Assembly (NCBI RefSeq): GCF_028554725.1
Contig: NC_071671.1
Coordinates: 57,740,501 to 57,804,500, forward strand
Length of the DNA: 64,000 nt
DNA from: Zeugodacus cucurbitae
Lineage: Eukaryota; Arthropoda; Insecta; Diptera; Tephritidae
Reading direction: 5' to 3'
Shown: positions 46,858 through 58,350 of the stretch, one piece after another
How positions within the stretch are numbered: the stretch's first letter is position 1
How the letters are laid out: each line of letters opens with the position of its first letter
Program-made: the position numbers and the translations under genes
The notes under the pieces: generated by a model
Databases searched by the model: none
Told to the model about the DNA's origin: nothing
What the model saw: only the letters and a program-made list of their open reading frames with translations

Positions 46858-49800
46858 GTAGGTGTAAATAAAAGTTTATATCAAATGAATTTGTAGTGGA
46901 TAGGTGCAGCTGCTACTTCAATTGTCAATCAATAATATACAAATTAATTTAAGTAACTTATTTCTTGGCTTGCGTACACACTCAGACATACGTACAACAC
47001 AAACACATTTTAATGATAACCCACATTAAACGCCTGTTATCCTTGAGCATTGTTAAACGGACGAAACGCACCCTTCAATCAAGAAATGTAACCATCATAG
47101 ACCAGCAAATAAACAATCCTAGAACTTGATTGTGAATGAAATAACCGTGGGGTGTTGTTAAGCATGCAAAGTCACGAACGGTGAAATGAAACTTCCGCCA
47201 CAATATGCCTATATTTGCGTATGCTCAATGCATGAAACGAACATTAATAATATTTTACCAATTGCCTAGCGTTGCAAACATTTATTCTCTATACAGTTTG
47301 TCTATACTTATCAGAGTTTAATATCTGCGCTTCCTGCTGTTTCGGACTGTACAGTATTTATTTAACTCATATTTACCTATGCCTACTTCTGTTAATGAAA
47401 TATTTGATTAACCAAAAGTTATTATAATTTCTTTATACAAATATTATTATTGGTCTGAAAACTGGTGCAATTTATCGATAATATAATAATGTCCGTTATT
47501 TCGTTTGTTTATTCCTACAGAAAATGTTTGAACTTCTTTCCAATACGTAAACATACATATTAACCTTTATGCTCACATTATTTCTTTGCAGTCCATTAAT
47601 TTAAGTACTCAAATCCAAAGTTACAAAGCAAGTGGCACGCACAAGTTAATTTCAATATCATATCATATATAGAAGTTCTGTCATTAGCATTCTCAAGGAG
47701 TTAAGCATTTAGCTTGCCATAAAAAGTAACTCCATTTCCAGCCATAATAATTTCGAACCAAATGATACTTTTGAATTTAGTAAAGTGTGTAAATGGAGAG
47801 ACAGAAACATTTTCTAAAAAAAAATCTAATATTTTGGAAAGTTTATATGCTACTACTTAAGTGCGCAGCACACTAGCTCTACGTTTTTTAACCTGCAACA
47901 CATTATTACTTCATTACCACAACCATATTTGCAACCGGCAGTAATTTCCGGTTTTAATGAGGATTCTCTTACCGCTACTTTGAAGTGTGCTTTTTTTCAT
48001 TGGTTTTGCATTCATTACATTTAGCTACGAGTGTCTTATTTAGTTGGCTCAAACAAATAATACTCTGTTCTTTGCTTACAAACGAGCAGAAGGCTTTTGT
48101 TATTGTGTCAGCGACTTAATACATAGGCACAGCCATAGAGTAGTCGTTATGTCCAAACACTTGTTTCCATTATGCTGTCATATGCCTACAGTTAATAGCC
48201 ACAAAAAACCCAATGTGCCCCGCCGCTCAATTTCCGTATGTCCAACGTACGTTTGCGGCATTTGGCGCGCACATTTGCTCATTTGCTCTGTACATATGTT
48301 TGTATTTGTAGGTGCTTTTTTCTTTTATTTGAAGCTACAATTCATCCATATGAATTCAAGCAAATCGATTGTTTGGACATGTCAACAAATGTTCAAAGTT
48401 CTTGTTAGTGTTCGTAATATTGTATGCACACATTCAAATAATAAATATAATTAATCTTTATGCCGTTAGCTAGTCTGTTGATTTAATTTATTTACGGACT
48501 ATGTTCTCTACTGCATTTGTCAGCTGTTTTGTTTGGACTATATAATATTGTTGTACATACGTTGTACAGTACGTACGTTTGTTGGACATATTGTATTGAG
48601 AATCGATTTTTTTAAATTCTATAAAATTTATTAACTAAATATTTTGAAAAAAAATACAAAAAAAAAATAATATTTGAACAAATTTTGTAGTGTTTTCTAC
48701 TAACGTAAAATATGACGTTTTCTACATATATCATTACGTTATTACGTCTTATATTATTTCCTTTACAACTTAATTTTACAACAGAGTTTTTCGTGTAATT
48801 TTAACATTGTTTGAAAATACCTGCAGCCATAACTTCAACTTGTATTTGATTTTCACGAAAAATGTAAACAGGCGATTACGAACACGTGTTCAAAGTCACT
48901 TTAAGATGTGCAGTTAAAAATATTTACTGCGCTACTACAGCCTATTGACGTGGTGGGTGGCATCCAGCTGAGCTGCAGTCTATATGCAACTAATATGTGA
49001 ATGCTATGTACTTGCATAAATATGTAGGCAACATGTTCATAGCCACTTCCATGCAGGTAGCTGCATAAATTTACAGGAAGTGCGCTATTCATTCAACTAA
49101 AATATGCGTTTTTCCAGCTTGTACAACAGCAGCTAAAATATAAGCAACTAAAATAAATCACTTTAACAACAACATGAGTAAATTATGCATGTACGAATGC
49201 TGGCGTATGAATGAAAAAGTAGTTGCCTTCGTATGTCTACATATTTATTTATATACGCAATTTGTAGAGATTCTCTCAGTTGTACGTGGCATGTACCTCT
49301 AAATAAACTGCCTCTTATTTATTTACTTGTTTTAGAAATAATTATTTGTTTTGTATTTAAAAACAGAGACTGACAGCTGACACTAACAGTCATATTGACA
49401 GATCATCCGGTGCTGTCCGCAATCAGTAATTTTTTTCAACGGAATCTCAATAAGGTGTCATGCAATTTCGTTATACTAGAATGAATTTTGTGATTCTTTT
49501 ATATGACTGTATAATCTTGCATTACTTTTATCGAAGTATGTAGCTAATATTACAGTTTAGAATACCTGATTCACGGTTATAGATACATACATATATTTAA
49601 TTTCATTTGTTATTGCATATCTTCTTATTTATATTGATATCTGTATAACCAATTTATTTCCACTGCTTCCTAAAACTAACTGAATAGCTGAAATGAAATT
49701 GTTTATATTTATGTATATCTAGATCTAAATGCCAAAAGCAAGACTTAAGTATGAAGGAAAAATAATTAACCTGTGCATTAGTGTAATTTAATAAAGTCAC

Positions 49801-51229
49801 AAAAGTGTACATAGTCAAATAAAATAGTTATGAGCTACTTTATTACAGAGTTCAATAATTAGTGTCTGTCTAATTGGATGCCAGGCTGTGTAAATATGTT
49901 TTTGAAATATGAAATTGAATTCAATAAATTTTGAAATTTTCTGCGAAATGCATTATTTTGCAAAATGACTATTAATTATAAGTATTTCACAATTCATATA
50001 AACATTAGTAAAAGTATTAATTTGTAAAAAAAAAAAAATATATTTCAAATTTAATACCAGCACACACTTGTATTTCCACAGAATTTAAACAATAAATTTA
50101 TCACAGTCTATTTGTTAATTGATAAGCTTTTTTAAATAAGTACCAATGTTGATAAGTGCCACCCAGTGTCAGTGCTCGTACAAACCAAACAAAAGCTTAA
50201 CAAATCAAGTTGATGTCGTGCGCTGACCGACCGGCACTGTCAACAAGCATTATGTACAATATATATATAAATATGTACATATGTACATATGTATGTATGT
50301 TTGTGCATGTGCAATAACGCCATCTCAACTAATTCGCTGTTGAAATTGTGCACACAATTTTAATCCACTGCAATAAATCAACGGTGCACGTCTGATTGTC
50401 TGTGAAAAAGTTTCTCGACAGCAAGCAAGCTTTGCACTGACTCATAAAGCATTTACTATGGAAATACGTGATGATTTGCTTTATCACTCGTTATCAATTT
50501 AAAATTTATTATAAATTTTGTTGTTGTTTAGTGTACATATGTTTCCTCCGAAAGTGCCTTGTGTCGTTACAATTTGATTACTTTTGGTCTGCTGACGGTA
50601 CTTGTACATTTTCCTGTCCCTCACACGCCTCTTCGCTCTTACAGTGCGCTACAATTAATATTATATGTATTTGTCGACACTTAATTGGAATGCGAGCGTT
50701 TGCTCTTTGTACGAGTCACTCCAGTGGACATTATAAATATTAGTAAATATTGCCATCGTCGCAGCTGAATATGATTCATGTATCAAATGTGGAGTACTCG
50801 TACATGCAATTGCCTTACAAAATAGAGGCGCACATACATACATATTTATGTGTTTTTAAATTTCCCCTAAGTGTACAAATTTGTGTGTTATTGCGTTCTT
50901 TAGATACGACAAGTGAGTTGTTTTTAAAGAATTCATTCAGATAATGAATATATTTTGATAGGCAGTCAAAATTGAATCACAAAATAACTCTATAAACACC
51001 TCCTAAGCGTGTGTAACCGAAATGAGCCGTTAAAATGTATCCACTTTCAAATCTCTGAAAGCTATTTTGGATATGGTTGTTACTGTTGCGTTAACAATTT
51101 CCTAGTGTCAGGAAATCTTTAATTAACTTGATCTTGACAGGCAATATAGTCGGATTACATTAATCACAACTATACTGAAAACAACAGGCAATTTTGAATA
51201 ATAAGGCCGATTAGAAAATCCTTAAACAG

Positions 51230-51716
51230 ATAACGAGTCCCCTCCAGGTGCTCCTCTGACATAAAGGGATAGCAGGGAACAAGTTTACGGAAGAATTAGC
51301 TCGAACGGCTGCAGCAACAAAACTCCTGCCCCAGAACCTTTTTTGGCAGTGGGTCCTCATTCATTCCGGGAGATGTTCAGGACGGAGGATTACGCCACTC
51401 ATAATGCCTATTGGGAGGCTCCAACACCAAAAGCCTAATAATATTCCCAAGAAGCAAACTAAGGGTACTCGTGGGACTATACACCGGCCACTATAAGTTC
51501 AGGAAACACCTACACAATCTGAGCTTGGTCATATCGCAAAACTGCCGCTTCTGTGACATGGAGGCTGAAACTCCCTTACACCTACTACTAGAATGTGTAG
51601 CACTACACAAAAGCAGGAGCAGAATTTTGGGACATACCATCACAACTGAGGACTTCCTTACTGCCAGTGATATTATAGAATTCATCAGGGTGCTGGGGCT
51701 AATGGGACCATAGGTC
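51230..51716 (+). mobile_element. Non-LTR retrotransposon fragment, RNase H and C-terminal zinc-knuckle part
   Basis: 51,267-51,330 encodes HKGIAGNKFTEELARTAA, the last conserved block of an RNase H domain in jockey/LOA-type elements. After a frameshift, 51,411-51,713 continues as LVGLYTGHYKFRKHLHNLSL and CRFCDMEAETPLHLLLEC, a typical C-terminal Cys-His motif (CxxC...HxxxxC), and ends FIRVLGLMGP-stop. Reverse transcriptase and the 5' part are absent: a truncated, dead copy, as usual for such elements. Confidence 0.8.
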
Positions 51717-54700
51717 ACAATGCTTACCTATTAATTATTATTATATTCTATTCAAACTCCACCTACACCCAAGTATCCTGCTCCTTCCTGGATACATCTT
51801 CTTTGATTTTCTCTCTTATCAAGGTCATTGCTGATTTCTGACAGCTCTGAAGCTCTCTGGTTGAAGATTTGCATATTTCGTGTAATAATATGCAAATTCA
51901 TGAAAATTCAAGTGACTCTGGCGAATTTAGACCTGACTTGTAGAATCTCTTTAGAATAGAAATGTATTTTGATTTTGAAACCCTGCTTAAATTTAATAGA
52001 TATATCTTTACTTTCATTATGTTTCCACGTTTTTGATAATAGATAGACATAAATAATGAATTTTCGTTGTCTCCTTTCTGTCTTAAAAATATTCGAAAAT
52101 TTAACTAGAAAGAGGAACACTTATTTTTATTGTAAGCCGCACATTATTTAATTAATTTCAATGTAACTGCACACACAAAGGGAACTCTATATCGAGATTG
52201 CAACTTTTCCAACTTGCTTAACAACGCTGGTTAGTGAACAGTATGTAGCTTAAGCGGCTAAGCGACAATTAAAAAAGTTCACTTACTTCACTTGGCGTTA
52301 ATAACTTAAAGAAAGTTGAATTGGAAAAGTTTATTGCTGCGGTGACCATAGCAACACATTGCGCTCCCATACCAGTTTGTGGCGCGAAAGTTGATTCGTT
52401 TACATGCTTTATAACTGCCAGCAGTAAGAATCGCACATTAAACAGGTGCATAGATGTCGTTAGTTGCTATGTGGATGCAAATCTACATGCAGGGTGGTTC
52501 ATATGTAGATTTCTTCTAAGAAATTAAAAAATATTAGTTTCTGGAGTGTCTATTATGACTTTTTCAATCTTCAGATCATATATGTTGCATTACTCTCAAT
52601 GTGAAAGCGTCGTCTCTGTTAAAATCACATTTGAATAAGCACAAAATGCTTCTGAACCACCCATTATATAAGCCTAAAAAGCCTTTTCTCAAATAAAAAA
52701 TATATTAAATTTTTTTTTTTTTTTCATTTTTTGTAATGTCCGTAATAAATTAGCGCCACTTTATGCTCTTTTCAACTCCTTCACTTCTTCCCCCCATTCA
52801 ATTTGTATCTATTGTTTAGTTCTTATGTGAATATTATTAATATTAATTATTCAATCAAGAAAATAAGCAAATAAACACATTAGCCAGACTTATGCAAATA
52901 GCTTTCGCATAACTGCTTACCTGAGCGAAGCACTGACCCCTGGCAAACTAGTCGAACTTGTCATAGCTAAAGCCGATTTCTGTTGCTTGTGTTTACAAAG
53001 TAGTATCTTACTGTGGCATACATTATGAAATCTCGCACATACTTTTCGCTGTCAGCTCAGACTACCGTCTTACATTTAACATTATAAAAACAAAAGCAAA
53101 GAATCTACAGCAACAACAAACTGCAAGTGAACCAGCAGCTGAAGACTTCTACAGCCGGCCGCACAGACACAGATACAAATTTAAAAGACACACTTAAGTA
53201 TTTAAACCGGCTGAGCGCGCGCAGAGAACACCGAAAAGAAAACAGATGTTTCCCAAGCAGGTTGGCGCTGTGTTTGCGCATGTGTGGTACTTGTATTTTG
53301 GAATAGAACTGAAATATGCGATTTTCTAAATGGAATGCACGCCTGGCACATCATCATACTCGAAAGAAACATATTTTATTCGAAGCAGGTCAACTTCCTC
53401 TGATGGACCGGTGAATGAATCTGTATTTTTTTTTTTTGTTTTTATTTTTTGTTGTTGGCAGCAGGTGATGCATGTACATGTGTGCTCATACGTAAGACCA
53501 CCTGTCGTCAAGACAATTTAGGCATTGTTGTTTTAGCTCTTTTGCAGCGCCATTCATTCACAATCGGTCATGTGTGTATGTGCATTTGGGCATAAACAAT
53601 TCCATTATTGCCATTTCTTAAGCTGGTACGCATATGTATTTGTACGTTCTCTGGTTTGTGTGTGTTTTCTTTATTGCTCAAACACGTGTATAACTGCTGG
53701 CAAAGAAGCATTTATGATTTTCCTTTACAGTACAGCCTATTTAATTTTAACCGCATCATATGTTGTTGTATTTCTTTTAATCAGAATATCACACTAAAAA
53801 GATTCTTGGACCCGTATTTATATACGAATAAAGTTCACCTCTCCTACATTTCTCAACAGCAGCATTATCTTATCACTGATACCTTGAAAATTTTGAGAAA
53901 AATAACACCGTCAAGTCCTATCCACAGCCATCGGTACTTAACTTGAGTCCCCGCATGACAATAGTCACCTCTTTGCATGCCCAACGAACCCAACTCATCT
54001 AACACCCCTTTCTCTCGACGACCTCGACGACAACTAGGCTTATTCTTTCCGTTTCAGCAGGGCTGGAAAATAGTTAAAATAACAACAAAGATATGGTGAC
54101 CCAATTAAAAGCCGTTCAGTCGATAATGAAGAGATAGTTTCAAAATAAAAGATAGATCACAGGATTTGATAACTACCAGCAGATAAAATAGATATACAAA
54201 TTGGGATCTATTGCACCAGTCAGTCCCGTCGAAACACAACGAAATACTTTAGTAATACGGTTTTGAACCGACCTACATGGCTTCGACAAAGGCCACAGAA
54301 CAAACAAGTGACTTCTTTTTATATTATTCTATTGTGCGATGTATGTACCGTTATTATTTCTCCCCCTTATTTACATGTGTAATCTAACTGTAAACGAACT
54401 AATCACCACATAATTATTAATTTCCATCGAGTGTGAATTTATTTGCATTGTTGTAATTAGACATCAAATGGCTCGTTTTACATACATAGGTATCTATCCA
54501 TATGTAATATTTGTTCCCACTAAGTACGCTTGATTCATAATTACACAGAAACAAAAACAATAGATTAGATAAAATTTTATCGAACATCTCCGAACAACAT
54601 AGATAAAAACGTAACTCTTTCATGGTTTCGGTGATAAATCATTAGCGGAAAACATTATTGTGTTTTAACGAGGCGCAAGTGCCAATTTTTCCTAATGGTA

Positions 54701-56439
54701 AATTATTATCGCTTTTATGTTGTATTTCAATTTTGTTGAGACGAAAATTCAATTAACGTTTAGCCTTTTTGTGTACACTTGTTTGTGGGCTTATGCTTTA
54801 TCCGAACAGCACAGCCATGAAATATGCGATTAATAGGCATTGTATATTTTAATTTGAATGCTAGTTTGTGAATTTCCATGACAGGTAATAACTGCATACG
54901 CCTGTCGAGGCACATGTATCTCTGATATTCATATTCTTGATGCGTGACTTCCATAAACCCTGTTGTTTTTATAGAGACAGAAAAAAAGCTGCAAATAATT
55001 TTACCAAATTCTACCAAGTTGACAGTCCTTGGTCCAATAAATATACGTGTCCGTTTCAGTTCCGTAGACTTAAGTGGTTGTCCAAAAGAATGAGCTCTAA
55101 TGATATCGGAATGGTATGCGAATCAATACAATAAATCGTTTCTGAAATAAATTAAAAATATGACAAAATTACTTCGAATTGCTTCCGCATTCTTCGTATT
55201 CAACGGATCTGATTTTTAGCGACGAGATCCAGATCTCAGATCCTCACATTATCTGTATTTGAAAATTAATGATGAACTGATTTGTATGGATAGTTTGGAT
55301 TCTGTCTTTTATATGAATACCTGCTGCGTTCCAAAAATTTAGCTGGATCTTTCGTAGTCGATCTCTACTCTTTTGATGGTAGCTATGGATGACCTCATAC
55401 TTTTTCATTCTGACATTACCAGTTTGACTCCTACCATTTACGACCATATCATACTATTTCTGGCAAAATGATTCGGCATTTCATGACACCACCGATCCAA
55501 CAGTATTTCATTTGGCACTACAATCTTTGCGTGAGCCTCGCAAGGATTCGTGTTTGTTGGAAAATTATAGTATACGCCAGACAACAGCCATGTCAAGGTA
55601 AAAGGTGCTTGTGCCTTTCAACTTAATTTTTAATTTGTCGACAGCCAGTACACGAGTATACACAAATAGAATAATTGTAAAGCATTGCAGCCATCAAAAT
55701 ATAACTTAGTGCGGCATGTGGCAAATACAGAGCATGTACTCCGTCCTATGAGCAATAGCTGAACTCACTTAGTTGAGGGAGGTCCTCGCCGCAAATAGTG
55801 CACATGAAATACTTGCACATAAATAGACACACGCACCTAGACTAGCGTTAATGTATTCTTAGCACGCCATTGAGATTTAAAAATACGACCAACGGTATAT
55901 GTAGTACATATACAACGGAAAATCGTGTACAAATATGCGTGTGTTTCTAAAAGGATGACATATGAGTATATGTTTAGTTAATGCTAGTGCGACTAAAACT
56001 CCAATTGTCGCCAATGACTTTTTGGTTTAGTCCTCACGCATGCTTTCAAATCGCCAACGATAATTTTTTAGCGTGGGCTAGCCTTCAACTGGACTTTAAG
56101 TAAATATGTATTGTAATAAATATGATTTTTATTGTCATTTGACTTGCTTGGATACTTTCAGAGAAGGGTTTGAACATCGTAGTCTCCTTTAGATTAGCTT
56201 ACTATTCAATTATAATATTTGAGCCCATTCCATTGTAAGGTGTTCCTGATGTTATGCTGTTGTACGGTTTTCAAGTGCGACCCAGTCTGGTTCTCAATAA
56301 AATTAATTATATTAGTTTCAAAAATTCTTTCAAGCAACGGTTTCTTCAAATATTGCTCAATCTCGCTCCATAATAAACTGAAATTATTTCCTAAAACTAA
56401 AGATGCTTTTAACAAAGATCTGAGACATCTATAATATGT

Positions 56440-56680
56440 ATATTCTTCTTCTTGACTGGCTTAGACAACCCTCGCGCGAATATAGCCGAGTCCACAACAC
56501 CGAGCCATTTATTCCTCATTTTGGCAGTTTGGCGCCGATTGGTAATACCAAGCGAAGCCAGGTCCTTCTTCACCTGGTCCTTCCAGCTGAGTAGAGGTCT
56601 TCCACTTCCTCGGCTTCCACCAGCAGGTACCATTCGAACAACATGACCTAGCCTGCGTAGCCGCTGTATATGTATCACTC
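56440..56680 (-). mobile_element. Non-LTR retrotransposon C-terminal fragment
   Basis: The minus-strand frame reads RLRRLGHVVRMVPAG, SGRPLLSWKDQVKKDLASLG and KMRNKWLGVVDSA. This RLxxLGHVxR...GRPxxxWxDxVxxDL pattern is the C-terminal tail found after the reverse transcriptase of many dipteran non-LTR elements. Nothing upstream (higher coordinates) continues it, so it is a 5'-truncated relic. Confidence 0.72.
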
Positions 56681-56809
56681 TACCAATATCTCCTCTGAAA
56701 GAACTAATTTTTTGTCATATGAGTCCCTCAGCCATGTCTAACTTTGACGTCAACATCTCAAATGTTTCTAAAAAATAAAACTATATACCCAAAAAATTTT
56801 CCCCATCGT

Positions 56810-56996
56810 TATTAGCCACTTATGTCAGCTTCCAATCGTCGAAAGACTTCTCAAACTCGAGTTTTGGATTAGCCTTTGGCTCATTCTACGATTTCTCGTA
56901 TGCTTGTAAAACGGCCTACGGCCCTTTAAGGCCGATAATTGGACTCTTCAAACTCGTTAAATGTTAAATTTTACAATTCCCGCTATTTTTTGAACA
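56810..56996 (-). mobile_element. Mariner remnant (3' transposase scrap plus terminal repeat)
   Basis: On the minus strand TGTTCAAAAAATAGCGGGAA (from 56,996) is the terminal repeat shared with the remnants at 3161, 19,411 and 30,116. Soon after come a degraded LKGRR..YKHTRN block and FEKSFDDWK-like coding remnants (56,830-56,925). The middle of the transposase is missing. Confidence 0.65.
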
Positions 56997-58136
56997 AACC
57001 ACGTAAGTCCGTTGTTTTAGTTCCCAGCTTTAGCAAATGAACGTGGCAGTCTCATAACTTATATTTTAAAGCCGCTAATAAACGTTTGTATGATATTTCA
57101 TGGAAATATTTTATTAATGTCCGATAACCTTTATTTATTTTAGAACAATAATTATTATAATTTTGGTTAAATTTCAGAGTTTTACACCAAAAATTACTTC
57201 TGTATTATCAGATATTTAAATAAAATTTAATTAATTAATTTAAAATATTTTTTAAACTTTATATAACAAATGAACTCAAACCAAAATCTAAGTTTTCAAA
57301 AATAAACAGTTATTTTATATTTTTTCATCATGCTTTCAGCTTCTTTATAAATAAACCATAAACAAATATTCCACAGTTATGACCCCACACTGCTGCTGCA
57401 GTGAGCATTTATTATAATTTACCAAAATAGAAAGCTTGCACTCCCTCACCTTAATGTACATATGTATGTTTGTATATCACCAAATTATTGAAAATGAAAA
57501 AAAAATCTCTTGCATTTTCGATTTTTCTTCTTATCCAATTTAAAATTGCATACAAAATAAACAAACCAACTAAATGGCAGCAGGATTTGACAGCAATATG
57601 GCAGCGGAAGGTTTACGTCAATGTCTGCTGCTATGGAGCGTCGACTATTGGAATCTAGAAGGTAAACAACAAGCAGTGAACCAAGAGCAACCAGAGCCAA
57701 AGCCATCACCTTATAACGCATATGAATTTATATGAAATAAAGCTTTTCTTTCGTTCATTTGATTTTTCCAATTTAAATGCTTAATACCTTTGCATATATT
57801 TAGTTTTGTACGTTTGTGTTTGCTTGTGTGTGAGGTACCTTTTGTGCCTTTTAGCCCTTTTGTAATGTATTCAGTTTCTTCATTATAACGGTTTTTGTGT
57901 TTGCATAAATCAATTCTATACTCTATTGTATTATAGTGGATAGTTAGTCTAGTTGCCTTGCCTGACTGCAATGCAAAAAAAAATGAAAAAAAAACTAGAA
58001 GTAATGATTTTCTCATGCAAATCGAAAGTAGTGCGCAGCGTACGCCCTTCCTTTGAATGCATGTGTATAATCATTTTAAAAAATAGTTTTTCATTTATTC
58101 AATTTTTTTTTATATTTTTTATTGTAGTTTTGCAGT

Positions 58137-58139
<3 letters not shown>

Positions 58140-58169
<30 letters not shown>
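58140..58169. repeat. TA dinucleotide microsatellite
   Basis: About 15 uninterrupted TA units, roughly 180 bp before the first coding exon of the TNFAIP8-family gene. Confidence 0.95.
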
Positions 58170-58171
<2 letters not shown>

Positions 58172-58350
58172 GCATTTAATATGAGTGTGTTGAGTTGTGA
58201 GTTTTGTAAATGCATTTTAAATAATATTTGTTATCGCAATATATTTATAGAAATAACAACAATATTGTAATTTTATAGTTTTATTTATATTCATAATTTC
58301 TATTTATATTTTTATTTTTCATTGTTTTTGTTTTTCACTTTACTTCAGTT

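Larger units (their letters stand above)
46858..58350. other. Long gene-poor stretch, probably intron 1 of sigmar
   Basis: No complete gene is recognised. It contains a non-LTR retrotransposon RNase H fragment (51,260-51,713), a second non-LTR C-terminal fragment (56,440-56,680), a mariner scrap (56,810-56,996), TATG/TACA microsatellites (for example 50,270-50,310) and a TA tract at 58,140-58,169. A GC-richer, leader-like block lies at 53,040-53,280. A possible minus-strand N-terminal exon is at about 57,600-57,721. The 136-codon open frame at 48,044-48,454 looks like chance: no domain, poor composition. Confidence 0.4.

Noticed and set aside
48044..48454. 136-codon plus-strand open frame
   Set aside because: No recognisable domain, many rare residues and a His/Cys-rich chance composition; no supporting splice sites.
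55244..55447. Minus-strand frame in a GC-richer patch
   Set aside because: Peptide has no recognisable domain; could be an old TE scrap but there is no diagnostic motif.
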